From positions 45,556,796 to 45,620,795 of the forward strand of contig OX485807.1 in NCBI GenBank assembly GCA_950295325.1: 64,000 bases of DNA, in the 5' to 3' direction. The notes under the pieces were generated by a model. It saw only the letters and a list, made by a program, of their open reading frames with translations. It was not told the origin of the DNA and made no database searches. Below are positions 13,833 through 27,174 of the stretch, in pieces. The position numbers were made by a program, and so were the translations under genes. Position 1 is the stretch's first letter, and each line of letters begins with the position of its first letter. This stretch comes from Polytrichum commune. Lineage: Eukaryota > Streptophyta > Polytrichopsida > Polytrichales > Polytrichaceae.

Positions 13833-15459
13833 AGTGCTCCTTAATTTCCTTCATGGAGATGGGCTACACCTATCTCCGACACCTCCCCTCCCTCATTAGT
13901 TCTCTACATTGGGAACTTTTGGAACCCTAGGACCCTAGTTTTGAATTTTTTTCCCTAGATCTCGATGAAAGGACATCCCCTCAAAAATAGGACATGCTAC
14001 CTTGTTTTTTGTTTTTTTGTTTCCGTTTTTGTTTTGTTGATACTAGATAAGTGAGGCATTTGATGGTGATTTGATGTATGCATTTCAAGAGTTTTAAAAC
14101 CTCGTTTGTGGGTATTTTGAGCGTTGTAATCTTGGATTGAGTGTTCATGGATGGCTCCCCTAACACATGTGGTGATGGTGATGAGAGGGATGACTTGCCA
14201 TGCTAGGATTCCATTAAGCGTTTGTATGAGTAAGTTGCACTTAGCAAATATTTTTCTATACGCGGTGGTGGGGAATGTATTGTGACAATATGTGAATTCC
14301 ATGAATTATATAATATTTGGGGGAGTTGGTGTCAGGGGAGGTTGGTTATTTATGGGGGCACCTAGTACACATAGAATGTCTAGCCTAAGTCTAGCCAAGC
14401 ATGTACATGAGGAGGTGGTGCATGTACATTGGAATAAAGTTTGGAGTAAGCGGTAGCAATATCACAATCATTTGTTTCTCTCAAGCCTTAAAGGCCAATG
14501 GATTTATCTTGAAAGTGAGACGAGTTCAAATGAACAACTTTCGATGCTCAAATGTTGTTCACACACAAAATTATTAATTTTGACTCATGAACACATGTTA
14601 GATCACGTCCACATTTAGACACATAAATTCAAGTATAAGACTTTGATTGTAAATGTTCATAATTTTTTTTAAATGAAGATATTAGAAAAATCAAATTTTG
14701 CCTCAACGCTCAAAAATAACATATTTATAACATGATTTGAAGGATTGGAGAAATATAATTATGTGTAGAACTATTGGCCAAAAAGATGAGATATCAAATA
14801 GAATTAACTTTGTTGTATTTCACATATTTTATTGTACTTGAACCATATATTTAAATCATTTATCTAATCAGAGAATCACACAATAAAAATGATTTTCTTT
14901 CTAATGGGTTTACTTTCTTAATAAATGACTTAAAATGAAGACACAGGTGACAACACTTCATTTTCTTCACTTAAAAGCCCCTTTGAGTGTTTCAAGTTAA
15001 TGTACACAATAGTTCATTGTGTCTCAAACACACGGGGGTCATTTAGTCCATTTAAAAAACGATATGCGGCATAATATAGGGAGGATTAAATCCGTTTGAC
15101 ATAATATTTATAAAAGAATTCTAAATCATAAAGGGTCCATTAAAAGTAGACAATCTCATTATAAGTTAGATAGATAGGTGTAAAATATGGGCCATTCATT
15201 TTTTGTAAACTCTTTATAGGTATAGGGGTTGAAACTAAGGATCTTAGGATGTGTGTTTAGTAGAATCAATTTTGTATGTATGCCTCACCAGGGATGGATG
15301 AAAAATGACTCATTGTTTACCCAAAAATGATTAAAATTGTAACCCTAACCCTAACTCTTTTCCCGACACCTCTCGGTGGCTCCTCTCCCTTCTTTTGGTG
15401 GCCTCTCATTTTTCATTTTTCTTCGGTGACTTCTCTACTCCGACATCTTCATCTCCAAC

Positions 15460-15942
15460 ATGTATGTTAATTTCCACCACCCATTCTTCATGGCACACAT
15501 TTTATACAATGCTGGAGTCTTTGTGATTTGCATGTTGCCCTTGCCATATTTGCCAAACTGTTCAGTTTTCTTTATTTTACATTTTATTTGCAATATCATT
15601 GTGACATTGCCTTCAATTCAACTTCCATCTTTGATCGCTCCAAGCTCTCTCTTATCGTGCAATGGGAATTAATTTGGGGTACCAAGGCAGGCGGTTGACC
15701 TCCTTGCCCAAACGAAGGAATCAGGGAGGAGATATCCTAACAATTCCCACATTGAAGTAATGTTGCAATATTATAGAAAACATCTATGCTGTAACAAATT
15801 TGAATATGATCACACGGATAGGAAATGGATTTATGTAGATTGCAATATATCCACTATAATCATGAGCTACAATGCCATAAATGAAGTGCACACTCTAGAT
15901 AGGAATGATTTAGAGCAACTGCCCAAGTTTGTGACAAAATGA
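15460..15942 (+). pseudogene. Unit 1 copy of the 160-aa hypothetical gene, nonsense-mutated
   Basis: Identical layout to 35220-35702, but AAACAA in the intact copy is AATTAA here, giving a stop at 15670-15672. The frame then reopens (AVDLLAQTKESGRRYPNN to EQLPKFVTK). A third fragment of the end (MSYNSTNEVYTLDRND) is at 12128-12215. Confidence 0.4.
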
Positions 15943-16079
15943 ACTATGTAGGGTTCATGACCAAGCTTGGTGTGTTTCACACTATATTGGTAATAGTAAA
16001 TATGGTGGGTGGATATATTGTGCGAAGTTCTCATGTGTTTGTTGAAAGACTCCATGTCATTTACACCTACACTATCTAT

Positions 16080-16466
16080 TTAGAGCATCTCCGCCACCAT
16101 CTCCAAAATGAGAGCATATGGGGTATTTGTGAGAACATACACCCCTGAGTTGTGTACATGGAAACCTCTGCTCTGCACAATCTTCAATTCTTTGATCAAT
16201 GCCTCCACATAAGAATTCCAGTTGGATATGATGTCTTCATCATCATTCTTCATAATTGATTTGTTTCTTGGAGGAAGTACTTGTATTTCCTTTCCTATCT
16301 TACGTAGCATTTTTTTTGTCCAAATTTTGTTTTGACATGGAGACTCCCGTGCATGTTGTTCAAGAAAATTTGTCAAAAACTCAACACAATCACCAACATT
16401 GATGGAGTGTGGGAGGGTGATAGCTTCTCCCTCGAGCCTTGGCACATTCCTTTGTGAACCTGCCAC
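16080..16466 (-). CDS. Unit 1 copy of the 128-aa hypothetical frame
   Basis: Same as 35840-36226 with scattered substitutions (for example VLPPRNKS for VLTPRNKS). An overlapping upstream frame (16390-16572, VRLGYKLLSLLNQNFDD) could be the preceding exon of the same gene in another phase. Confidence 0.33.
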   Translation of the reverse strand: MAGSQRNVPRLEGEAITLPHSINVGDCVEFLTNFLEQHARESPCQNKIWTKKMLRKIGKEIQVLPPRNKSIMKNDDEDIISNWNSYVEALIKELKIVQSRGFHVHNSGVYVLTNTPYALILEMVAEML

Positions 16467-16771
16467 TCATCACGCCATGTGGGATGTCATCAAAATTTTG
16501 ATTCAACAAGGATAATAATTTGTAACCTAGTCTAACTTGTACAATTAAAGGTAGATGGTGAACAACGCTCACATTTTAAGTAGGATGAAGATGCCTAACT
16601 AAAATGCCACACTGTTTAAAAGACCAATTTGGAAGCAAAATTTTGCATCCAATACACTTTACACGATGTGCCCATGCCCAACCCACTGATCATGAAACAT
16701 GTACAGTGATATGTAGTGAATCTTCTTTGCTTTGTGCATTAGTCAAATACACCAAACACATGGGGAAAGCC

Positions 16772-17038
16772 TCACTTACGGGAAGAACTTGCTACACACG
16801 TTTGGTGTCCCTCCTCCACCATGAGAGGCACAATTTCACGGCGTCCACCGACTTGTTCAACCACTTCCACTTCCTCTTCCATGATTGCTTGGAACACCTC
16901 CATTTGTTCAATATCCCATGCATAGCCAAGTTCCATGACTTCATCAAAGCTCAAGAAGTTCTCCATGGTTGGTCTTGATCGAGTAATAAACTGAACAAGC
17001 ATGACAATATCATGAGGAGATAACTTTGGGTGAAACAA
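16772..17038 (-). pseudogene. Gene fragment with acidic ENFLSFDEVMELGY segment
   Basis: Minus-strand frame MFHPKLSPHDIVMLVQFITR then ENFLSFDEVMELGYAWDIEQ and an acidic Glu/Val-rich stretch. The copy at 53203-53448 is frameshifted after FLSF. It lies upstream (on the minus strand) of the 128-aa frame and may be an exon of the same decayed gene. Unrecognised. Confidence 0.25.
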
Positions 17039-17273
17039 ATGGAAGCTGAGTACCTTTCAATTCATGCACTTTGCTCGGCCGAATCCAATCTATTTCCATG
17101 CCACCTCCACTTTATCACGGCTTTTGATCAACCATTGTGTGACAAGTGTGAAATGTGGCTTTGGAAAATTTATCTTGCACCAAAATTGATATGGTTTTGG
17201 CACCAAATCAATATTCAAGGACTTGACAGCTTGCATGCCTTGAATACCCTCTCTTATTTACGAACGCAGGAAG

Positions 17274-17456
17274 TTATGAAGAATACAGAACAAACTCACA
17301 CTCAGCATGCACACATGTGAGTGGAAGATTTAGGCACTGATAAATGTTACACTGGAATTTTGAGGTAAGAATACATGAATTTTCAACCCAATCACCAAGC
17401 TCAACAAGTCTTTTCAACTGGCACATCCCTGCAATCATTTTACATCCCTCAAACAC
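17274..17456 (-). pseudogene. Conserved FEGCKMIAGMCQLKR gene fragment (three copies)
   Basis: The frame FEGCKMIAGMCQLKRLVELG, DWVENSCILTSKFQ, CNIYQCLNLPLTCVHAECEF is kept at 53694-53890 (minus) and, inverted, at 62925-63104 (plus), where substitutions are mostly conservative. It is probably one exon of the gene family spread by the segmental duplication. Unrecognised. Confidence 0.3.
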
Positions 17457-18449
17457 TGTACTAATTATCCCAATTAGTGAGGGTGGGCTAATTAATGTGT
17501 GTGGGAAATTAGTGACTGGTACTAAACTTTTTAAGTTTTGAAATTAGTGCCACCAGAAGATTTAGGTGGCATTGTTCGTAACCATATTATTCACAATATT
17601 CATACTATTCATACCGGCGTGAGTTTCTTCTTGTAAAGGTAAGATGGTGGACGCATGTGTCAAATGCTAAATATAGAAATAGAACTCAACCACAAGGTTG
17701 AGTAATGTCATGCTCACAAGCATGTGTAAATTGCATGCATTTATTTTTGGTCACTCTACAAACACCATAGAGGACAGACTATTTTTTTTCTGAATTGTAC
17801 GGTAAAGGAGCGTGTATTCATGTATTTAGTATCACTCAATAAAGAAATTGGGCCTCACTAATTTTCAGAGTTGACAAATTAGTGCATGTTTCGAGAATTG
17901 GTGATAGCTAAACTAGTTGGGATAATCTCTGGAGTAGGAAACATGGTTCTTGAATGCACATCCATTTTGAAGGGGGGGGGGGTCATTAGAACATAATATG
18001 AATACGTTACAATGTTGAGCAGAAGCTGGGGGATGATAGAGATTATAATTAGTGAAGCTGTAGTCCGTCTGAATATTTTATTATATTAAACACTATTCCA
18101 ACTTCCAAGCCAACAAAACAGAGGATCCTGAATCTTGAGTGTCCCCTCTGTTCTTGGACACTGTTTGTAAGTTCATTACCTGAAGAGAAGGCAAACGACG
18201 ACAAGAAATCGCTCGCTCTCTTGATTGATGATTCTACAACCAAATGGCGTGCGACCTACTTTTGACCACGCAGCTGGGACAACACCACACAACAACAAAA
18301 AGAAATGAACAATGAAGATAGGTCGAGAGGAGTGCACCTAGATCCGGTATTCTGCAGATCCTGCTACACACAAGGCCGACGAATTTGTTCGGTGGTAGCT
18401 GCTGGACTCAAACTAACCAGTTAACTTACAACCACCTAATCCAGAGCAA

Positions 18450-18929
18450 ATGTTCAATGCGCAAAAGAATGTTAGAATTGGTACAGTGAATAAGAATATA
18501 GTTTTACGATGCGCGAGGCACCGGAATGGGAAGGAAATATGTGGGAGGTCAGGTGAACCCCTGCTAGCACCGCTCCTTCTAAACCATGAACCCATTCACC
18601 ACCTTTCAAGAATCCTAGTAAGTTACACTTACCGACCGATTCATCCTGGGTATATTCTGTTCAATTATGGAAGTGACTATGACGGACACAGGAAAGCATC
18701 GATCATTTTCTATCTCTACGACGACACTCCTCAGATGAATTGTGTGCATCTAGTGAGGGGATCCGCTTCGTTGGCGGGGAGCCAGCTCTTGAGAGCTCCC
18801 GGAAGAAATAAAAATTTGACGAACCTCTGTTTTCGAGTTCCTTCCAGTCAAGCACACGGCCTTGATTGGGAAGCATCGTCATTATGTAGCACCAAAATAA
18901 TCCGCAAACAATCGCCTGCATCCTCGTGA
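18450..18929 (+). pseudogene. Hypothetical domain (TPExN...RG...DWE..SLC), copy 1
   Basis: Frame of 159 codons containing LFNYGSDYDGHRKASIIFYL, DDTPQMNCVHLVRGSASL, GRNKNLTNLCFRVPSSQ and DWEASSLCST. Four other copies (21800-22072, 55080-55349, 60222-60445, 61646-61939) keep the same pattern. The family is unknown to me. It has no start context or splice evidence; probably an exon of a decayed multi-exon gene. Confidence 0.35.
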
Positions 18930-21799
18930 TATTCTATCAATGCACAACTTTGTGCTGGAAAAACATGAATGTTCGAAGCCAAGAGAACAGAGGATCCTCG
19001 AATTTGAGAGTTGGATCAAACACTCCTTGCCAGACACTAGCTAGTTGTAAGTTCATTCCCTGAAGACGACACTGAAATTGGTGACAGGAAACCGCTCGCT
19101 CTCTCGTTTGATTATTCTTCACCCTGGTCAACGTAAGTCCTAACACACAGCTGAAAGAAAACACCAGAAAGAAAATACCGAAACAAATGAAGACAACAGC
19201 GGAAGCAAAAGGCGTGCAACACCACAAACAACACACCATTGAGCAAGGAAGATAGTTTGAAAGGATCGCACCTGGAATCGGAGGGGTACTAAATGCGGCT
19301 ACGGAACGACTAACGAAATGGTTGGCTGTTGATTTTGTCCCAGCTCACCGTCTGCTTGATCCCTCAATCTTGCGTGCGTGTGTGCTTCCTTCAAAGTGTG
19401 CACTGACTCCTCCAACTTGCTCAGCGTAGCAGGCAATGAGACTTGCGAGAGTAGAGGATGCAACCTTCGCTTCAATCTAATGATGCATCACACATGAATT
19501 CGCTACTTCAGCCAAGTTATTCATCATCATAATTAAATACCTGCATCTTCCTCTTTCAGTGCTGTGCATAAACTGTGTGTTGTGTCAAGTGACCCCCCAA
19601 ATAACAGCAACTGCATCGTCCGAGAGTCCGCAACATACGCAACGGCTCAGATATAGTGCACTGTCGTGTTCATCCCAACCTCCTCCCTGAGTACCTGGCT
19701 CATGGTTGCGTCAGTTGGTAGCCCCGTCCGCACCTGAGTTCCCGGAGGTGATTGGCTAGGAAGCTTCGGTGGAGTCCCGTGTGGGAATTTAATAGCACCT
19801 CATAACCTGACCCAGGGACCTAATGGCACAATCAATTATATTGCCATTGGTGTTTACAAATATTCCATTGTCATAGTGGGAACCTTAGATTCAACATGTG
19901 TTGTGGTCCATCGACATGATCCACTTTCACTTTACACTAGGCTTGAGGGACAATCAATTACAAAATTACATTTTTATTCCCGTTGATATGGCCTTTGGAT
20001 AATTTTAGCGGGCCTTAAGGTAGACAATTTGAAACCCATTTCCGATAATTTAAGTAATTTCGCATAAGTTGGGTACATGTGTGATAATGGAGTGATTTTT
20101 TATATGCTTGGAAATTGACATCACTACATTGAACAAAGAAAATCACTATTTGTTTCTAGGTTTTGACGTTCTAATAAATTTCTAAAGGCAAGATTCTCTC
20201 CGAACCCATATCATAGCACAGGTTGACCTATTTTGGTAATTCGTGAACGAAAACTTGAGTGCCCTTTTCAAGGAACCCAAATCTGTGCCCTTTGAACTTA
20301 CTAGTCTTCTTTCATCACTCCAAAGTCCTCAACGGCAATAACTCCTCTCTCACATGGTCACTACCTCTTTCCAACATTCCATATTAGAAAATGACTACTA
20401 CATATCTGGAATTGCTGCATGTGTGGAACTGCTAAATGACTAGTTCACAACTTTAGGGGACTCTATATATTAAGATTGACATGGTTATTGGAAATGGGTT
20501 TATCTACCATACAATTAACTTCTTGGTCATGCCTCTTGCTCTATGTCAAGAGCGCCTCTTTGATCAAGTCTTGCCATGATCACAAGATTGAGTCTCTGCA
20601 ATCCGACTGTAGTACTTGTGGTTGTTTGTGATACTGTGGCGAGCTCCCAGTAGATTTCCGCTCCCAAGAATGTTGTGTGGGCCTAAGAGACAATGAATGA
20701 ACAAGGAGAAGTGACCGCTAGTCACAGATAAACCGGTTGAAGTTCAAGATTTCAGGTAAATAACTGTTGATTTTAGAAGAGTTTGTGGACTATGCCACAA
20801 ATTATTCAAGAAAAACCGAAACATTACAGCATGTAACCAGCTGGACTTGGGAACACTAGGTTTTTGACGAATTATGCCCAAAAATCTCCCCAAACATTGC
20901 TAAGAGATTTTTCATTTGTCAAGGCTGCTTCACTACATGATAGACCAAGAGTTGTGACCATGAAGATCCAAATGCCCTTGAAAATCATCCAAAGGTTGTC
21001 ATGTGGGAAATAGAAATCCGATTTTGCATATTGATGGGCCCTCAAGCTTAGTGTAAAGTAGAAGTGGACCATGTTGAGGAACCAAAACATGTTTATGGAC
21101 AATCCAAAATAATAGGTAGTCCGGGACCCCACCATGCCAATATAATAATTCTTGGCAATCAATTGTTTGCCACGTCCTCTAGTTTTGTGTTGGACCCAAC
21201 ACTTTGACGGGCCTAAGATAACATCCAATAGACCATGTACGACGCCATGCATATTTTGCATCCATTCAAATTTCATGGCCATTTAGGGCTAGTGCAATGT
21301 GAACTTGGACCATCTTTGACTTCTCGACCAATCACATAACTTGTATATCACATGTCAAGGGCTCTCGAGTTCTAGTGTAAAGTGACCCCCAACCTATTTA
21401 TTGAAAAGGAAGAATTGTATTATAATAGATGCAAGCATGGTAAACTGGACTAAAACAGAGGATCCTGAATCTTGAGAGCCCCCTCTCTTCTTGAACACTG
21501 TTTGTAAGTTCATCACCTGAAGAGAAGGCAAACGAGAACAAGAAACCGGTCGCTCTCTTGTTTGATGATTCTACAACCAAATGGCGTGAGACCTACTTTT
21601 GACCACGCAGCTGGGACAACACCAAACCACAAAAACACGAAATGAACAGTGAAGATAGGTCGAGAGGCTTGCATCTAGATTTGATATTCTGCAATTCCTG
21701 CTAAATACAAGGCCGACGAATTCCTTCGGTGGTAGCTGCTGGACTCAAACTATTTACTTAACTTACAACCACCGAATCTAGATCAAATGTCCAGATCAA

Positions 21800-22072
21800 A
21801 TGTTCAATTACAGAAAAGACTTTGACGGACACAGGGAAGCAGCGATCACTTTCTATCTCTACCTCGACACTCCTGAGATGAATGATGTGCGTCTAGTGAG
21901 GGGATGTGCCTCGTTGGCGGAGAGCAAGCACTTGGGAGTGTCCGGAAGATATAAAAATTTGAAGAACCTCTGTTTTCGATTTCCTTCCAGTCAAGGACAT
22001 CGCCTTGATTGGGAAGCATCGTCATTATGTAGCACCAAAATTATCCGCAAACAACCGCCTGCATCCTCGTGA
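21800..22072 (+). pseudogene. Hypothetical TPExN domain, copy 2
   Basis: FNYRKDFDGHREAAITFYLY, DTPEMNDVRLVRGCASLA, GRYKNLKNLCFRFPSSQ, DWEASSLCST. It belongs to a second internal repeat (about 21.4-22.6 kb) of the 18.1-19.5 kb segment. Confidence 0.33.
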
Positions 22073-22807
22073 TATTCTATTAATGCATAACTTTGCGCTG
22101 GACAAACTCTCAAAGCACAAAGTTGTGCCAGACACTAGTTCTAAGTTCATTCCCTGAAAACGACACTGGAATTGGATACAAGAAACCGCTCGCTCTTTCG
22201 TTTGGTTATTCTTCACCCTGCTCAATGTAATTCCTAACACACAGCTGAAAGAAAACACCAGAAAAAAAATACCAAAACAAATTAAGACAACACTGGAAGG
22301 AAAAGGGGTGCAACACCACAAACAACACACCAATGGGCAAGGAAGATAGTTTGAAAGGTTCGCACCTGGAATCGGAGTGGTACTAATGCGGCTACGGAAC
22401 GACTAACGAAATGGTTGGCTGGAGATGCTATCCCAGCTCACCGTCTACTTGATCCCTCAAGCGTTCGTCTGTGATTCCTTCAAAGTGTGCACTGACTCCT
22501 CCAACTTGCTCAGCGTAGCAGGCAATGAGACTTGCGAGTGTAGAGGATGCAACCTTCGCTTCAATCTAATGATGCATCACACTTGAATTCGCTAGTTCAC
22601 CGTCAATGCAGTTTTTGGCAACGGCTCAGATTCGAGGTTCCGCAACATACTAACGGCTCAGATTACTGGCCGAGGTTGACCATACCGCAGGTTTTCAGGC
22701 TCAAAATACTTGCTTCCTGCCTATCAAGATGTTTGTATGACATCACTACTGCTATGGCGGAGGAAACTGTTACGCATTAAATTTATTTTATAATAGACAA
22801 ACCCATT

Positions 22808-24348
22808 TTCATAGCCTAAACCCCCCTCCCTTATGCGTCCTAGTCCGAGGGAGGGCCTAGAGCTCACATGCCTTTGGCAACTTCTATAACTCCTCAAAGT
22901 GAGACCAAGGGCTCACACAACTCCAATACAACTCACACCTTTTACTTCCAGAATATCAGGCTACAAGCATTCAGAAATGCTTTTCTACTCGTGGGCTTGA
23001 CCCATACACACCCCCAACCCTACCAAATCCTAATTTAACCTAAATGATTAATCACTAAGCAACCCCAAATGAGCATCAGAAGTGAATGCTCGACGCTCAA
23101 CTAGGCCTGATGACCATATTAGTTGCTGGTGCTTGAGCTCAAGAGGCCTGACCCTCTCCAGTGGCCTAGCCGGTGACTTATCAGCCGAAACCCACAGTGC
23201 TCTGCCCATGCCGGTCCCATGTTTCTCCCAGAGGCCGAGTGACGTGCCTCAGAGCGCCCTTCCTCCTGGGACCAGCATATTGCCTCACCCATCCACCTTG
23301 CCCTTGGCTTAACTGTACCCAGCGCCGGACTAAGCCCAGTCTCATGCCGTTGCCTGCTAGTCCTCCTTTCTTAGATCTGGCCACTGGGCTCCTGTCCCAG
23401 CACAATGCAGCTGCTGCCTCCGCTCCTTCCAACGATTCACCGACTCGCCCTACGCTTACAAATTGTCGTAATGAAGCTGAGTTCGGCTTCAGGCTTTGCC
23501 CAAATGCCGCTCCTCATCAATCCCATCTAATTCTTCCCATTGTTGAATGCTCTCTGCAGCTCCCCCTGGGAGGAATCCACCCAGCTGCCTCCACCTCTTT
23601 GCTGTCCCTTGGGTGCTGAATTCTTCAAGCTACTCTTCCCAAAAGGGGAGATTTACACCTGCATTTCTTGCCATCCTCGGACCACTGGAAGACGCCGCAT
23701 CCACCTCCCAAGTCCTCCCACTGCCGCAAGCTACAGCTCACTCGGCTGCAGTCAACCTACTGTAATGCTATCCCTTCACTCCCTGCCCTTGATTTTTTTC
23801 GGTACAACAGCCACCTCCTTTCCTCTAGAAGCCATGCGCATTCCTGCCAACTGAGGGTTGCCTCCCTCTGGGACCAGGCCGCCTCTTACCAGCCTCCCAG
23901 CAAGCGAGAGAAGAAGGAAGAAAAAAGGAAGCGACCTCGCCTCAACGGCAGAACCCTTGTTCCTGCCCTCCGGAATTCCAGCAACCCCATCCATCCTAAC
24001 CAACTTCCCCTTTACAAACTGACACCAAGCCTAAAACGAACACCCCCACCCATACTAGCAAGCCTAAGTGATCACTAAATTCATGGCCCAAGGCATTAAT
24101 CTCCACCAATGCCCTTTAAATCATATCTTAACACAATCCTTAATCCCCCCTACCTCTATTAAACTTCAAAAATCCACACTTGTTCCTAGAATTCTTTGAT
24201 GCTTCCACTAAAGCAATTAATTCACTGGCAACGCTAATACCATGGTTTTCACTCTTTTTATATTTCCGCCTGATTGAACAATATCAAGGTTAGGTTATAA
24301 CAATCTTTTGAGAGTAAGGACACATGTGGGCACCCTTTTGGGCTCACA
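22808..24348. mobile_element. Diverged LTR related to the solo LTR at 31726
   Basis: The start AGCCTAAACC then TTATGCGTCCTAGTCCGAGG and the end GGGCACCCTTTTGGGCTCACA match the ends of 31726-33246, and the length is similar. The middle is GC-rich with several overlapping spurious frames. The TSD is no longer clear. Confidence 0.55.
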
Positions 24349-25312
24349 CATAGCTTAGGAAAACCTATTTCTATGTAACACAATATTAATGTTTGATCAA
24401 TGATGACATGTCATGATTGAAATCCAACTTAGCTAAACATTGGTGGCTAAGTTGACAGCCATGTTTACATTACAAGCATATTTAGGTGCCACAATCAACA
24501 ATCAAAATAATCGACATCTTCAATTTTGTAATTGATTGATGCTTAGCAAGAGGGTAGCTTATATCATGTGTATAAGTCAAATCCACCTAGGAACTTCAAA
24601 GAAATTTGGTTATTGCAGAAAGATTATGAAAAGACTATGAATTTCTTCTTATTTCTATTTCCCTACATGGAGATGTTATTCTTTGATCATACCTGAACTA
24701 TAGATATGGTAGGAATACCATAGGATTGAATGAAAAAGAACTCTCAAGTCTCTTGAGATTGCCCTTGATGTTGCCTATGATGATGATTTGAAAAAGTTTG
24801 ATAAGATTTGGTGTGGGAAAGGCCTTATTGCCATTGGGAGTAATTTAGTGGTTACTTGGAAAGTTGGACCCAAAATAGGTATTATTACTTGATGCCCCAT
24901 GGGGCCCTAGGAGGGTATTCCGTGGCGGTTGTTATGGTCACCTCATGCATTTAAATTGGTTTTAAATTTGTACCAAATATTTTCTTTTTTAAAAAGAAAG
25001 AAAAACACCCACAAACACCCACTCATTTCCTTATCTCATCTATGCATGTATGGAAGAGACCACAATATTAGGGTTTTGGAAGGGGTTATTGAGTTGCAAG
25101 AGGAATGGGCCATGCTTCTTTGTGGAGTTTGATCAAAGGGGAGGTGGATGGTTCACATAGGTAGTTAGGTGACAACCTGCACCAATTGCAGGCATAAGGT
25201 GACTTAAAATTTAAGTCTTGTCACAAAGGCGAATAGAAAAGCCCGTTGAAATTGCAAAGGTGCTCAAAACTCCTAAGCTCATTCATTTCGTGTGTTTCAC
25301 ATTGCCCCTACC
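24349..25312. other. Spacer between units, no gene
   Basis: Holds the 25022-25145 match to 362-500. No protein motif or element end recognised. Confidence 0.45.
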
Positions 25313-25826
25313 TCCTTTTGGGTGCTCATCACATTAGCGGTTTTGTGTATTTGCTTATGGAAGCAATTGTAGGTGTTTATAGATAAACTCTCCCATCTAT
25401 TGAATTATTGGTTCTAAATAGAGAGCAAAATGCTTGTCTTGAGTCTTAATGAAGTTGTGGCTATCCTTAAAGCATGTATGGTAGAGGCTAATTAACAAGT
25501 GGAATAAAATGGGTCAAGTAGCTTCATTGTGTTCAAGATAGTTTGAGTTTTGATTGATGTCAGAACTACAAGATCCAAGCAAGGAAAATCAAGATCACAC
25601 CTAAAGCTAGAATTGTCAAAAAAGTGGTAGACCCAAAATATCACCTTCAAATTAAGATTTGGTTTGTTAGGAGGGTTTATAAGATGCATAGAAAATTTGG
25701 TTATCATTGGGTGGAGTATAGGGATCTAATTGACTAGATGGACCATCCATCAAACATGGAGATTGGTTGATGTTGGCATCAAAAAAGGCCAACAACAAGT
25801 AGACTTATGATCTTACTAATCATTTA

Positions 25827-26083
25827 ATCACTATATTCGTTAATTTGGGACTTTTTCGGCATTTTGAGACAGTTACAAATATAAGAACATGGATAAAATC
25901 ACACAGATATTGGAGAATATTGTAAGATGCAAATACTTTGAAGCGGGTGTTCATATCAAGAACCCAATTAAGAACTCATATCAAGATGGTTTAGGTAGGA
26001 CAACCCAAACATGAGACCATGTTGTTGTGGTCCATATATTAATTTAAGACAAGAGAAAGTCTCAAATTAACGAATATAGTGAT
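25827..26083. mobile_element. 257-bp deletion derivative (MITE) of the giant transposon
   Basis: It starts ATCACTATATTCGTTAAT and ends with the inverted complement. The left about 170 bp (ACTTTTTCGGCATTTTGAGAC, then GAAGCGGGTGTT and GGTTTAGGTAGG) match the left end of the giant element. The last about 50 bp (TCCATATATTAATTT, AAGAGAAAGTCTC) match its right end. Flanks are TTTA and TTTT. The paralog near 6290 is uninterrupted, showing an empty site. Confidence 0.85.
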
Positions 26084-26577
26084 TTTTATGAAAAACTTCT
26101 TATGATCTTACCAATCTTTTCAAATAATAATTGCATTAGCTTTTATGATACAAGTATATTGTAGACTTAGATTCTTATGAGTTACATATGGGGAATGAAA
26201 AACTCTTCGACGATTTTATGATGAATGCTAGGGTTGTGCATTTTACATATGATAGGGATTTATTGTTATCCAAAACTATATTCGTGTACTTATGTTAATG
26301 ACTATATATTAATGTGATTTTTTTATTGTTAACATCTTGTCACTTATATGTTTGTCATTGAAATTGTACGTGTATTGCTTGATTTTACAAAAACAAAAAC
26401 CAAAAACTTGTATATAGGGGTTTTGTTTAGAGTATATTACAAACGCACATGATTCTTGGATTTTTATGAAAGGTACATCCCCCCGGGGGGGCTCTTGACC
26501 CATGATATACAAATTATGTGATTGGTTGAGAAGCCGGAGATAGTCCAAGTTCACTTTATACTAGACCTTGAAGGCCC

Positions 26578-27174
26578 CCCGGGTACGCAACTCCCATATT
26601 ATACACAAGGGGCATCGTACTTAAAACGGCTTAGAGGACGGCTTTTGTAAAAATTATATCAAATTACATCAAATTAAAATGATCAAAAAGTTGGGTGAAG
26701 ACCAAATTAAATAAAATGAGATGAAAAAAAAGTTGGGTAAAGACCAAATTAAATAAAATGAGATGAAAAAAAAGTTGGGTGAAGACCAAATTAAATAAAT
26801 GAGATGAAAAAAAATTTGAGTTGCATATTTATTAAGCCTCCCATTAAAATTATAAGCCACAAATAGTTGCCTCCCATTAAAATTATAATTCATTCACAAT
26901 GTTAAAATTTTATTAAAAAGTCCAAAAAGTTGGGTAGTTTGACCTATGGTACATGTATTAAAAAAATCATATAATTAGGTTTTTAATGCAATTATATGCT
27001 TCAAAATATATTCATTTCCTATATATAATTACATTTTTGGATTCCTTGTTAGAAGGGCTAGTAGGCTACAAGGGTTTCCTACATTAAAACAAATTGTATC
27101 ACTCAATATTGGACTAAAATGCATTATAAGTGATTATAATCAAGACCATATAATACGGGAGTTGCGTACCCGGG
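26578..27174. mobile_element. 597-bp MITE with CCCGGGTACGCAACTCCC inverted ends
   Basis: 8-bp TSD GAAGGCCC on both sides (26570-26577 and 27175-27182). Internal tandem units of about 40 bp (AAAAAGTTGGGTRAAGACCA) lie at 26690-26820. The paralogous unit 1 site near 6780 lacks it. No coding capacity. Confidence 0.88.

Larger units (their letters stand above)
5843..22790. repeat. Segmental duplication, unit 1
   Basis: Collinear with unit 2: 5843-8360 to 25313-29420; 9437-9566 to 29437-29555; 12768-13980 to 29556-31038; 13890-16671 to 33512-36429; 16668-19500 to 53077-55700; 19790-21420 to 56480-59040. 362-500 also matches 25022-25145. Differences are substitutions plus clean insertions and deletions. 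8360-9437 and 9566-12767 have no counterpart in unit 2. An internal repeat copies 18.1-19.5 kb at 21.4-22.6 kb. Confidence 0.85.

Noticed and set aside
22547-24078. Overlapping plus-strand frames of 76-148 codons
   Set aside because: They lie in a diverged LTR-like element with GC-rich sequence, overlap in several frames and have no recognisable domain.
26669-26893. 74-codon frame with repeated FFISFYLIWSLPN units (also 58562-58786)
   Set aside because: It is the internal tandem repeat of a non-coding MITE, read by chance.
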